Shown here: positions 23,172 through 34,877 of the stretch, in pieces
Layout of the letters: each line of letters begins with the position of its first letter
Position numbering within the stretch: position 1 is the stretch's first letter
Assembly: GCF_963576615.1 (NCBI RefSeq)
Contig: NC_088715.1
Location: forward strand, 51,624,007 to 51,688,006
Reading direction: 5' to 3'
Source: Watersipora subatra
Taxonomy: Eukaryota; Bryozoa; Gymnolaemata; Cheilostomatida; Watersiporidae
DNA length: 64,000 nt
The notes under the pieces: generated by a model
The model's input: the letters and a program-made list of their open reading frames with translations, nothing else
The model's database searches: none
Told to the model about the DNA's origin: nothing
Made by a program: the position numbers and the translations under genes

Positions 23172-23483
23172 ATAGACGGTTGCTATTGTTGTTGTTCATA
23201 AATAATCTTTCCGATCTTTCCAAGGACGGTTCAGTGTGTTTTGCTAAAGCTGCAATAGAGAGAAAATCAAGTGGAATAGCTGAAAAATAACCATTCAATT
23301 TTGTGCAAGTGAAATGATAACTTCAACATCACTAAAAAGCAACGAAAGATAGCAGAGCATTAGATTGACGGTTGCAGAGAAACTGAAGTAGGAAAATGTG
23401 AATTGAAAAAAACAGCAGATAAAATCAGAGTTCAAAAGCAAATTATAAAAGCTAGTACCAAGGCAGTCTAGCGTGCTGTTCGA

Positions 23484-23670
23484 GAGAGTCAGGTAGAATA
23501 ATTATACATACATTTATTCTGTGCGAGAGAATCATGTTTAATAGCTATACATACATTTATTCCGTGCAAGAGAGTCAGGTGTAATAGCTATACGTACAAT
23601 TATTCTGTGCGAGAAAGTCAGGTGTAATAGATATACGTACAATTATTCTGTGGGTGAGAGTCAGGTGTGG
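23484..23670. repeat. 43-bp tandem repeat, about 4.3 copies
   Basis: The motif TCAGGT or TCATGT recurs at 23489, 23532, 23575, 23618 and 23661, exactly 43 bp apart. Each unit has GTGCGAGAGAGTCAGGT followed by AATAGCTATACRTACA and TTATTC. Confidence 0.9.
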
Positions 23671-23744
23671 GACAAAAGCACAGCATATAACTATGGGCAT
23701 AAGTATTCTGGCACAATAGACAATATTCTGGCACAACATTCTCA

Positions 23745-23840
23745 GTGGCCTATTGGGTATCAGACAGGTGAGCAGTAGGGTCCGAGATCAAATCTTCGCC
23801 TTTGTACAGATTCTTTATTCTAAGATTTTAATAACTATAG
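23745..23840 (+). mobile_element. tRNA-related SINE fragment, second family
   Basis: A-box-like AGTGGCCTATTGGGTATC and B-box-like GGTCCGAGATCAAATC are followed by TTCTAAGATTTTAATAACTA and TAGCCGGAATGCAGAC. The last part matches the copy near 31.35 kb (CTAGATTTTAACAGCTATAG, CTGGAA). Confidence 0.5.
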
Positions 23841-24234
23841 CCGGAATGCAGACCCACAACACACAGACATAAAACATACTTTGATAAATATATATATAGA
23901 TGTGGTCATCAAGAATTTACAATATTTTTTCAAGTATAATGCACACTTTTGTATAATGTGTGCATTTACGTTTTGAATTAAATTTATTTTAGCAAATTTT
24001 CTTTTTCTTTCTTGACTCAGACCTAAGATGGAAAGCAACAACTACTTTTGAAGACATGCCGCTATGTCAATAAATGTAGTGACACCATACAGTACATTAG
24101 TAAATCATCATTTATTTTTATCAGCAAGGTTGCAAATGTCTGCCCACCAAAACTGTTATGCATTCACGTGCTGATTGACGTCAATGATGAAAGACAGTTG
24201 GTAGGCGCAAAGCAATCTTGCCTAGTATATTTCA

Positions 24235-24700
24235 TTTAAAGGTTGGTTCACACTATATCATCATATCTCAGAGTTGATGCCGCAATATTTTGGTGATCGT
24301 CGTTGATAACAATGTTCACATTATCACAAACTCCTCTGCGTTTGCATCAGCACATACTCCATGATGTAGTGTTCTCATTTTTCTTTTTAATGTTTTGTGA
24401 AAAAACCTCTTCGTTTATGCGTGCTCGAATCTCATACTAGACCCGCAGCAACTATTATAAACAGAAATAAATAAATCCCGCTATCTGTAACTACAAATTA
24501 CTATCATAGAAATGGTTCACATTGTCTAGGCTGTTGTCAATGCTCGGCAAAGTATTGAGAAGGCTTGGCAGCAGCAGACTTTCTCAGTTTATCCACATTG
24601 ATTCGTTGATGCTATTGGTCTTTCGGTGCCTATAGTCAACGGTAAACTCCGAAAGCACAACTCCAAAATACTGCAATGTAGTATGAATCAGACTGGTATA
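24235..24700. mobile_element. TTAA-flanked MITE, copy 1
   Basis: The left end is TTTAAAGGTTGGTTCACACT followed by ATATCATCATATC. The right end has a degenerate inverted version (GTAGTATGAATCAGACTGG, near 24673-24691). It is related to the element at 29.12 kb. The TTAA suggests mobilisation by a piggyBac-type transposase (inference). Confidence 0.45.
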
Positions 24701-27700
24701 ATAGCATACCTCTTTAGCAAGAGTACGAGTACATAGGAACAGTTATACTCAAACATTGATCCATAAACATCTATGACATAACAACAAAAACAAGAACAGG
24801 CAGAATAGTCGTTGTGACAACCTGTATTTACAAACCTACTAAATGTACCCTTTAATTTTGATTGAAAATAAGTACAGAATTTTTGCCATTTTAGTCGAGT
24901 GAATATGGTACATGAAAAACTGTCATTTAAATTTCATTGTTTTGCAAATTAACCAATGCTTTCCTTTTAGCTGTCTGCTTTGTCATAAAAGTTGTACCCA
25001 CTATTTATGCAAAGTATTTTTTCATTCACAATTGGACTATGTTTTTCTTTTATCTCTTTTTGAAACAATATCAACGGAAGCTGGCCCTCTAAATTACCAT
25101 AAATTTTGCATGTTGTAGAAGCACTAGATCAGATGAGGCAAGCGCAATAAGAGATAGTAATCGCTTACAATTATTTGTACTTCTTTCTACATCCTTGTTG
25201 TAAGCAATGGGTATACGGAGATCCTCCAAGTCTTTCTCATCCCGCTTCCATCCGGGATCTTGGTCGAAGGACGAATTCCATGGGTCATCACATTAGCTTT
25301 GTAGCATTCCATAGTCGCTACTTTAGCTGGCACTTTTTGCCATGCACTTGATTATCATTGACATCAAGGTGAAACATACCAAAAAACAGGATCTGTCATG
25401 TTGTTTCATTCACCTTTATAAATAAGTTTCCCACAATCTGGTAATACCAAACAATGATTACCCATTGCAGCTCCTTTCTTTTTTACTGGTTTTGAAGAAT
25501 TGTGGGTTAGATCCTTCTTAGTTTTTGATAGGAGTTTGTCTGATTATATACATAAAGATTGAATCATCAACAGAAACAAAATAAAAAAAATTGATAAACT
25601 GATAAGTAAAAGTTTGGTTGTTCTAAATAAAAAATGGCTAAAAACAATGTTTCATGGTGAATTGGTTTTAAAAGGGTTAGAGTCATAATGAATGGCCCAT
25701 AGTTTTTTAAATGATAATAAAAAAATAGAATAAAAGTCTTATGAGAAAACCATTAAAAGGCTTTTTTAAGAGTAAAAAATTATGGCTATTAAGTATTGGC
25801 TTTATACTAACTAGTAAAGCAAAGCTACAGAGTTCAGTAGCTTGTCAAAGACCCAATGCAGATGCGCCAAACAAAACTAGCAGACGTTATCCATCAACTT
25901 GTTTGGGCCTGTACCAACCACAAAGTACAGGATTATAATACTTCTGGTTCTCTCTGAGAACTACTCTAAATATGATAAAATAATGAAAATCTGGTATTAG
26001 GTGGAAAGCTAATTTCACCAGCTAGAGCCTTAAATGTAAAGATATTTGTCTATTTCCCAATTTCCAAAACCCTCCTTAAGCAACTGAGTGGAAACAAGAA
26101 AGGCCAGCCATCTGAGGCACAATTCTCTCCAGATATTTATTATCTCGAGCAAAAAAGGTTCAAGTAACATTTTTTTTATCTAAACAAGTATCTATTGTCC
26201 CTAAAAGAAATCCGTCATGATACAGTGGTCAGTGATTCGATCCTCGCTGTCAAAAAGAGTTTTCAGTTTTAAAATGCTCTAGTGCTTTAAGATACGCTAA
26301 TCATTTTTGAGTCACGAGCCGTTGTCACCACCTTCATAAGTTAGAAAAAGGTTGCTCTCAACAAAGTTTGAACAACTAGTTTTCCACCTCGTTGACCAAC
26401 ACTACCAGCTCCACCAATCAACCAGCTTGTAGCAGTTCAATTAGTTGTTTCTCCTGTCAATCTCTCACAGCTCACCAGACTGCCAGGGTACTAGTGTTGA
26501 ATAATGAAATAGCTCTCATCTGTCATCAACTTTTTATCATTCACATAGCTAAAAGTGATATGTCTACCTTGCAACAAAACTGAAAGTTATTTTTTATAGC
26601 TTTCAAATGCCTATGGAAGTTGAATTTTATGGTTCGTATCACCAAAACATATTTTTATAAAATTTTATAGAAAGAACACATGAATTCGTTCACACTATTA
26701 GATTTAAAACAGCTTGCTTCGGTGCTCTTTTAATGTTGTTGTGATAAAATTTGTTTAAATGGGTAAGCCTTTAATTTGCGTCTTCAAACTGTTAGCAACC
26801 ACCCCTCAATGTCATAAACTACACACAAAAAAAGGAAGTAGCAGTTTACTGTTACAAATCTAGTATGTAATCTAGTTTGTACGCTATAAAAAAGATGACT
26901 CGAATCCTGTTATTTTAAAGATAGTCATTTGACAACAGGGATCATTATGAAAGCAACATCGGAAAGGAAGATAATGAGCAGCGGAAAGAATAAACAAAGG
27001 CAAGCAAAAGTAAATTAGGTCATCCGACTCAATATTGTAGTTTTCAGCAAGATAAATTCTTAATGCTTACTTAATAAATCATATTTTTAAAATGAAGCTA
27101 CTTTATTCATTTAGAAAATGAAATTTTATGTTATGAGCTAATGTTTCAAGTGTATCACTATAGTCCTAAAAATAAACAACTTGCTACAACTTGTCACTAA
27201 CCTCTGCTTATTAAAAGGTTTGTGTTTGGAATAAAAATGCAAGCTAAACAGCCTGTGTGCACACTGGCTGGTAATAAGATATTAACTTTCAGACCAGACC
27301 GTTTTTTTATGGTTGGCAATTATATAATGTGAGAGCGTGGCAGGTTGAATTATGCTTTAAAATCACTGAACTTTAGACAAATAAATTATAAAAATTGCAC
27401 CAAAATTTGAGCACAAATTGCCCAAACCTATGCTAATGCAGGAAAATTTTGAAAATTAATTTGACAGTCTTCAAATTTGAGCAATGCGTATTTTGATCAA
27501 ATTTTCGAAATGGTTTAACCTAACCCATGAGCAGGGCCATTTGAGCCACCAGTTGCGATAGTATCAAATTATGATGAAAAAAACATATTATTATTGTTTG
27601 TAGACCTACTTTATGGATTAGAATGTATGATATAACAAACGATATACTGCTAACAGTAAGATTCCAAGAAACATTCTGCTAACTGGTATAGTTTGGTAGC

Positions 27701-27744
27701 TACTATATGTTTTATATGTTCGTGTTATATTTACTAGTACTTTG
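24701..27744. other. Non-coding AT-rich DNA
   Basis: No gene supported. A weak B-box-like GTGATTCGATCC near 26230 may be a very worn SINE. Confidence 0.5.
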
Positions 27745-27985
27745 GCAGTCCTGTACCCTGTGAGAGATCAGCCTGTGTAATAAGCACATGCACAATTATA
27801 CCGTGGCATTGCAAGGTGGCTGCACGGTGCAGTTGATAGCGTGCTTGGCTGGGAATTCGACTATCAGTGTTGATTCCAGTGTGGCCTTTTTAGGTTTTTT
27901 ATTTTAATATTTTGTTTTATATTTTCCCAATGCTCCAGATGGATGGACACGAGTCTTATCATAGTAAATATTGTCTCAAGATGAG
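27745..27985 (+). mobile_element. Composite tRNA-related SINE (copy 2)
   Basis: The head (CAGTCCTGTACCCTGTGAGA, GATCAGCCTGTGTAATAAGC) matches the heads of copies near 44.57, 54.58 and 55.6 kb. The tRNA-like part follows (GCAGTTGATAGCGTGCTTGG .. GTGTTGATTCCAG). The tail (GATGGATGGACACGAGTCTT, ATCATAGTAAATATT) is shared with all copies. Confidence 0.65.
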
Positions 27986-28204
27986 CTTAAAAACTTCCCA
28001 ACGTAGTTTTGAACTTTTAGACATCTATTTCAATTTTGATATTTGTAGGGCCTACAGATGAGCTCATCAGCTGATCCTAAGAGCTGATTGATATTAAATA
28101 TTACGTCATTCTTATTACTTATAAATACATGCTAGTTTTTTCTACTTGAGAAAATAAAACTGGACTCAATATTTTCTGCTTTAAAATGTACTTGCGCCGC
28201 TTTT

Positions 28205-28610
28205 TGTTAAATTTTATCAAAAAGTATCAATACATTTTTATAATTTGCTGTTCTTGGTGTCGAACTTGATCTGATTGCCAGGATTTTTTTAGACTAAAAT
28301 TAATAAAACTTGATTGCGATTAAACCACTGATGAGAAAAATACGGGGAAAATGACGGCATTAGTTGTTATAGCTGCAATTATTGGTATGGGTTATTGTGT
28401 TTAAGTTGAAGCCTTAGGCCTACATGTCTCTATTCCGTTGGTCTCTTTGAAATAATAAACGTCGTAGTCGCACTTTCGAGTGATCTGACTGTTTCGATCG
28501 CAATTAAGTTTTATCTATTTTAATATTTAAACATCTTTACAACCAGATCACCTCAATTATTGAAAACACTTGCATATGATAAAAAAATAACATACTTTCT
28601 GTTAAAACCT
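28205..28610. mobile_element. Long-TIR MITE family, copy 2 (both ends present)
   Basis: The left end ATTTTATCAAAAAGTATCAA (about 28207) and the right end ACATACTTTCTGTTAAAACC (about 28590-28609) are inverted. Homology between the ends continues inward about 110 bp (left TGCCAGGATT..GACTAAAATTAATAAAACTT; right AAGTTTTATCTATTTTAATA..CAACCAGATCACCTCA). The middle has ATAGCTGCAATTATTGG and TTAGGCCTACATGTCTCTAT, also present in copy 3. No coding capacity. Confidence 0.6.
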
Positions 28611-29121
28611 TTAAAAATTCATGGAAGTTTATCTTTAAGTGCAGCAATCGTAGGAATGATTTCGAATTGAGCAAAGTCAAAATCAAAACATCTTTACTCG
28701 GCCAAAAATGTTACTTTTTGAAATTTCAGTTTATCAAGAATTTGACACTGTCTTTGATATTGCTTTTGGTATATTCGATGTAGTCAGAACACTTTTCTCA
28801 GAACTCCAATTTTTGCATGTGTACATGTATATTCGTAATACTTGTTGGATTTTCTACTGTGGGCTTCTACAAATTACTTCCAGTCTTCCCAATATATCAC
28901 AGTGACATTGAAAAATCATAAAGACAGACCACCACAAAAAATTGAAATGAATTTTTGTAAACACCGATTGAGACTCGACCAAATTCTTTTTATACGCAGC
29001 AGCTTTATGGCTAATATGGCTGAAGTCTATAAAGCACTTAAGTCTGTGTAGAAAATTATTTTGGTTATCTTTAAAATGGTATGTATCATGTAGATGTCAA
29101 TTTTTTCAAAACTGTAACTTA

Positions 29122-29540
29122 AGGCTGGTTCAAGCTGTATTCCCGGATGTCAGGGTGTTCCCCTTTATGGTTACTCGTCGACCATGTGCAACGTAAACCA
29201 ATGACATCGCCAATGCAGCGGGGATATGTGAGAAGCTTTGCAGCTTTCAAAATTCACCGAGATTTTGCCAATCATCCACAACAGTCGGTGCGTTGTGCAC
29301 CTCTTTATCGATAGTGGTTGGCTGCTGCAGATTGCTTGATCTAGATTTTTCTGACAATCATAGTTGCTGCGAGACTACCACTTAATAATTTTTGTGGCAG
29401 TGTTATGTAATGTGAACACTATAGCGCAGGTTATACGCGAGTAGGTTTGTTATAGTGTGAACAGTTTTATCACAAATGATCACCAGTGTATTGTGGGAAT
29501 AGCACCGATGTACTGTGATATAGTGTAAGCCAGTCATTAG
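29122..29540. mobile_element. TTAA-flanked MITE, copy 2
   Basis: Begins CTTAAGGCTGGTTCAAGCTG and ends TGATATAGTGTAAGCCAGTC near 29512-29534; the ends are inverted (GGCTGGTTCA-type and its complement). An internal TTATAGTGTGAACAG near 29448 looks like a second end copy. It is non-coding and GC-richer than the surroundings. Confidence 0.55.
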
Positions 29541-29994
29541 GGACTCATTCTATTGAGTTCTTTTGTGGAAAACTATGTTGATGTTGTTTATTGCAGCTCT
29601 GTATTTCCACAAATTAGGATATCCTGGAAAAGCAAAGCATTTCAAAAATGCGAAACAATTCTACCTAGTAATACGTAAAGAAACTGATATGATTCACAAT
29701 AAATATTGTTTTACCATACAAAGTCTTCTCAAATGACAGTTATGTGGGTTTATAGAACCAACAGCACTCCTCATAGTGTCAGCAAATACGTGAATGGAAT
29801 GCTTTTTTGTCATTGGTTGAGGTTATGACAAGGATGATAGCTTTGCAACTGCTGGCGTCTGCTGCTAGATATGGTCTCACCTGTCAGATTTGAAGCGTTT
29901 GTTGTTGTTACAAAATTCTATTTTATGTTACTCCAGAGGTAATCTAAATGGAGTAACTTTATATTGATCTGAAATTGGTAATAGTGAAATCCGG

Positions 29995-30356
29995 CTCTCT
30001 TTCTCTCTTCTTCTCTCCCTCTTTTCCTTTCTCCCTCTCTCTCTCTCTCCCTCTCTCCCTCCCGCTCTCCCTCTCTCTCCCTCTCTCCCTCTGTCCCTCT
30101 CTCTCCCTCTTTGCCTCTCTTCTTCTCTCCCTCTCTCCCTCTCTCTCCCTCTCTCCCTCTCCCCCTCTCTCCCCCTCTCTCCCCCTCTCTCTCCCCCTCT
30201 CTCCCCCTCTCTCCCCCTCTCTCCTCCTCTCTCCCCCTCTCTCCTCCTCTCTCCCCCTCTCTCCCCCTCTCTCCCCCTCTCTCCCCCTCTCTCCCCCTCT
30301 CTCCCTCTCGCTCCCTCTTTCCCTCTCTCCCTCTCGCTCCCTCTTTCCCTTTCTGT
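29995..30356. repeat. Polypyrimidine tract, (TCTCCC)n-like, about 360 bp
   Basis: Almost only C and T on the plus strand, with CTCTCTCCCC and CTCTCCCT units. Ser/Leu/Pro-rich and Arg/Glu-rich open frames over it come from the base bias. Confidence 0.95.
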
Positions 30357-31019
30357 GCTGCTTAAAATTATCTCTGAACTTAAAACTTAATAATCTTTGA
30401 GAACAGCACAATGCACATGGCAGAATAACCAGTTTATTTTGCATCCTAAAAGCATATGCTTTTTGCTACCTACCTATTTCGCAAAATTAAATTACATGGC
30501 ATTATCACCCAACATGTTTACATGCAGTCAGCCTGTTTAACTAGACAATAATAATACACTTTTGGAATGTATTATGTTTTTAAAATACCTCAGCTGATTT
30601 ACCAACATAATAACTAAGAAGTTGTAAGTGATCTAGTCAAAGTTGGAAAATCTACAATGTTGTAGCTATTAGAAACATTTTTAGCCAGCACTAATCGCAT
30701 ACAGGTTTTATACAATCTATAAAATAAATCTTTCTTTTCATAGATCTAACAACATTTTGTTTAGAACTGGTCAAATATACCTCATCATTATTTATTGATT
30801 AGTTAAAGCACAAGTAGACAGCTTTTCAAAGGTGTTGATAGAAAACTACCTGATTGATCGCTAACCATTATTGAACACTTAGAAGACAATCATGTGACAT
30901 TCTAATTTATAAACTTGTTTGAGCTTAAACTGCTGGATGTATGTTCTTTTGGTTTCCAGTTTTTATTGCTTGATTAAAATGCTTAGAAGAAACAGCTATT
31001 TTCTAAATTATATAACATT
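30357..31019. other. Non-coding DNA
   Basis: Nothing recognised. Confidence 0.55.
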
Positions 31020-31414
31020 AGCTGGATGCCCGGCGTTGCACGGGTATTAAAAACAGCTTATAAACAGAGGCAGGTAATGTGTTGCCTGCCACTTGCCATT
31101 AGCCTACCACATTACCAATAACTAATTTGAGTAAGCTACTATCCGTATTGCTAAACTTACTAATAAGAGCAGTGAGAGCAAACTTCAGTGACATTGCGTA
31201 ACACAAAGTGTTATGCATATTTTAACTGACATAACACTCATATTGCCTAATGTATCCATTGCATCTCGAGTAGCTTAATTGATTAGAATATTACCCAGTG
31301 AACGGGAGGTTTTGAGATCATATCCCACACGAAGCGGATCTTTCATTCCTAGATTTTAACAGCTATAGCTGGAAAGAATGAATGATGGAGTTTGAGATTT
31401 ATATATATATAGAT
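31020..31414 (+). mobile_element. tRNA-related SINE, second family, nearly complete
   Basis: It starts with the GC-rich partial palindrome GATGCCCGGCGTTGCACGGG and carries an internal near-palindrome GGCAGGTAATGTGTTGCCTGCC. The A-box-like AGTAGCTTAATTGATTAGAA (about 31269) and B-box-like GGTTTTGAGATC follow. The 3' part CTAGATTTTAACAGCTATAG is shared with 23.8 kb, and it ends in a (TA)n tract at 31398-31412. Confidence 0.5.
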
Positions 31415-32423
31415 AAACAAACACCTTACCTTCAGAAAGTTTGGCTGTATGTGTAAAAACAAGGATGGTTGCACAATCGGGCTTACCTTAACAATGAACA
31501 CATTATACAAACAATGATTTGAGCTTTATTTTATTGTTATTTATATACACTTACATTTAGTTGCAGCTCTGATTTATGTACCAACCTCTGCAGAGTCGAG
31601 TAAAAAAAGTTATTTTTGCAGCAGTCAAACTTTGTTTCAAATTTTAAAGCATTTTGAATTTTAAAGTTTTTTGAATGCTATTCTAGTTATGTTATGAATA
31701 ATAAACAAAACATTTTGCTCTATTAATTGAACCTAATAGCTTTATTATTTTGAATTTTGATATGGTAAGTTATTTTAAAATTTTTTATGGAAACTGAAGT
31801 TGTATATGTTGCTAAAGGCTAGGTAGCTTGTTTTATGTATGTATTTTGCCAATTAACAAAACACGTATTTGAACAGATAGCAAAACAGATTGCAGGTATT
31901 TTAGATCATATCACATATCACATAATTTTTAAATATTTAAGACTTACAGTGAAGTAAAAGATACCTCTTTACTCTTTTATAAAATGTAGTAATATTCATT
32001 GCTGAGTAATACTATATAACCAAGGTGAAGGATACACATAGCTAAAGCACCCGCATAATATGAATAATCAAGATAAATTTGATAAACTAAGGTGTATGTA
32101 ATATATCATACAACCAAAGCACAGGGTAGACATGAATGACGGATATACACTGAATCAACTAAAAATCAATGGAAAAGTTTTATAATTGTAACACTTTTTG
32201 TTGTTTTCATTGTTCTGTCAGTTTTTTACAGCTCTGAACCAAAATAGTTAACAGCCCAGCTAGAATACCATGTTAAAGTCACTGCGCAGCTTAGCTATAC
32301 GCAAACACATTTCAAAGGTTTTAAGATACAATCAAGTACATCTATCTGTACTCAATGAGCACCACTTGGTACTGTCATTTAGACCCTTCATGTGTTGTTT
32401 TGCATCACAAGTCCTTGTTCTAC
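31415..32423. other. Non-coding DNA
   Basis: Nothing recognised. Confidence 0.55.
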
Positions 32424-32601
32424 GTGTTAGCTAAAGCAGCAAACAGACTAATTTGTCTAGAACCGAGTCGGCAAACACACAACAAAGTAGGGCAATACCT
32501 GCGATGTGTAATATGTGTTAGCTAAACAGCAAGCCGAGTAATTTGTCTAGACCCGAGCAGACAAACACACAACAAAGTAGGGCAACACCTGCGATGTGTA
32601 A
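32424..32601. repeat. Tandem duplication, about 90 bp x 2
   Basis: Both units run from GTGTTAGCTAAA through TAATTTGTCTAGAACCGAG or its ACCCGAG variant, AAACACACAACAAAGTAGGG and CCTGCGATGTGTAA. Confidence 0.92.
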
Positions 32602-32852
32602 GTCATTATTCATGAGTAAGATGATGTGAGAATAATAAAAATCTGCTTGTGGTTGGTTAGAGGCTTTTGTAAGACAATAAGTCACTATTCATGACAGGCA
32701 TTTGACCAATGTAAGGTCAGGTGGATCGATAAAGAGATAGTCATAGACCAATATAACGTCAGCGTAGATCGACAGATATTAGGTACAGTTTGAAATTTTG
32801 ATTCTGTAAGCTATGCATTAAAATCAGCCCTAAAAGATTGAGCCAATTATAC

Positions 32853-32900
32853 CAAAAGTTTTATATGATTGACAGACATTTCAATCATATAAAACTTTTG
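32853..32900. repeat. Perfect 20-bp inverted repeat with 8-base loop
   Basis: CAAAAGTTTTATATGATTGA (32853-32872) is followed after eight bases by its exact reverse complement (32881-32900). Part of the left arm plus loop recurs directly afterwards (TTTTATATGATTGACAGACA), suggesting slippage or template switching. Confidence 0.95.
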
Positions 32901-33864
32901 TTTTATATGATTGACAGACATGTAGGCTGCTTCATGTGTTGTTATTACCAGCTTTCACACATAATGTTTGTGACCAATAGAGTTATTTCTATGACATTTA
33001 CCAAAACATAGAATGAGATGCCATGGATTGGATTAAATACAAGTCGATCTTGTGCTGCACCGTAGACTAAGTGAATAATTGAACAGTTTTGCAAAAGATT
33101 TCTGGAATTCCGGTCATAGATAGTAGCTAAATGCCTCCGAACAGTTTAGCTATAAGGTCACAAGTTAGCCAATAAATTTAGCCAGTTCCATTATTTCTAA
33201 CTAATCTAAAATTCTTTTGGTTTGTTCTAAAAACTACGTAGAAGTGCAACTCATATTTGCTCCAAATGTTTAGCACATCTAGTATTAGTATTATCATGCA
33301 GGTTAAACTAATTATCAACTCAACACCAAATAAAAGACCCAAGTAAAGTATAGCCTAACAGAATGTAATTTTTTGATAAAAACCTTTGTTATCTTTTGCT
33401 GTACTACTAGAATGTTCCGTACAAGTCTACCTCTTTGGTGGACTGCCAACAGTCTGGAGTGTCGCTGTCAACTCACCACATGGAATGCTGACGACTCCCA
33501 ACTACTAAATAATAGCAATACACTTGGCAGTCAGACTACAAGTCTTCACATTTTGCACTGAGAATGACATGTGAAGTTATGTGAGAGTTTCCTGGAATAT
33601 AAAATTGTGCTGTATCGCTCTTGTCATTACGGCTCACCTCTGAAGTATTCTGTTAGTTCAGAATAAACTAACACTACGCTTTCTTTCATAACGCAATAAT
33701 ATAATTTTTACAAGTTTTAAGGTAGTTATACTTTATAATTAAGACTTGTTTGTTAGCCGCACTCATTGAGTTCTAACAGGTACCATAGCAAACCAAGTAG
33801 AAAGTTTTATAATAAAAGATGAAAAATACATTTAAAGATAAACTTACACACAATATCTTAATAG
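32901..33864. other. Non-coding DNA
   Basis: Nothing recognised. Confidence 0.5.
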
Positions 33865-34322
33865 ATTTTATCAGAAGTTATCAGTACGTTTTCTACCATT
33901 TGAAATTGGTTTTGAAATATGAAGTGGTCTGGCTTCCAGGATGTTTTAAGATTAAAATAGACAAAACTTGATCGCCACTGAAACCCTCAGAATACAAACA
34001 CGTGCTAAAACATGACATGCTGTGGGGGTGCTTCTCTCTCATCATTATTGATATCAGCTATTGAGTTCAAGTTGCAGCATTACATGTGTCTCTATTTCTC
34101 TTCACCGAACTGTAACTATAGATGTTATGATTGCACTTTCACTTGTCTACTAACAGAACTCACTCAAACTATTATATCTGTGAACTGGGTAGGTCTACAA
34201 AAATAACATCAAATTGAAGCTTGATGTCTCAGCTCAATAAAATTTTAGTAATCAGATCATTTCAAGCATCAAAAATAATTGAAAATGATCAAAAAGTACT
34301 GGTACTTTCTGATAAAAGCTAT
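33865..34322. mobile_element. Long-TIR MITE family, copy 3 (both ends present)
   Basis: The left end is ATTTTATCAGAAGTTATCAG (about 33866) and the right end is GTACTGGTACTTTCTGATAA (to about 34316). The inner block TTCCAGGATGTTTTAAGATT plus AAAATAGACAAAACTTGATC matches copies 1, 2 and 4. No coding capacity. Confidence 0.65.
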
Positions 34323-34877
34323 AAAAAAATAATTTGTAAGGTTATTTTTAATCTTTGACGGCAACCTTTACACGCACGGAGACCAGTATACATAATAACA
34401 GTAGTAAATCACTTTACGCTGTTTTACAGCTTGTAAATGTGTTCATGGGCAATATCAACATAGGCCTATGTTTCTTTATGGAGTACAAATGAGTTGATAT
34501 TATAACTTTTAGAATTAAGGCTCTATTTAGAAATGGTCATAGCTTTTAAAAGCATGTCATTCTTAGCAATTTCACTAAGATTAACTTTCAGAGCACTTTA
34601 ATTAGGGGTTTCAAAACCAAAAACTTTTACACTTTATTCACATGTTACTGATATCCACCTTTGAGAGTCATATTGTTGCTACGTTATATAAGTAGCCACT
34701 CACGCAAAACCAAGACTATGTTTTAGCAATAGATATCTAATACACTTTTTGAGTGTTTTCCATTTTCGTCATCTTAGAGTTTAGCATTAGTTTGCGTACT
34801 TTGAATGTATTTTGCTTCATTCTTTCCGAGTTCAGCAAATATTTCAATATTGTTTTCATCAAACAGTACTGTTGACC

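Noticed and set aside
29959-30444. Arg/Glu-rich and Ser/Leu/Pro-rich frames
   Set aside because: They result from the polypyrimidine tract, which lacks stop codons by composition.
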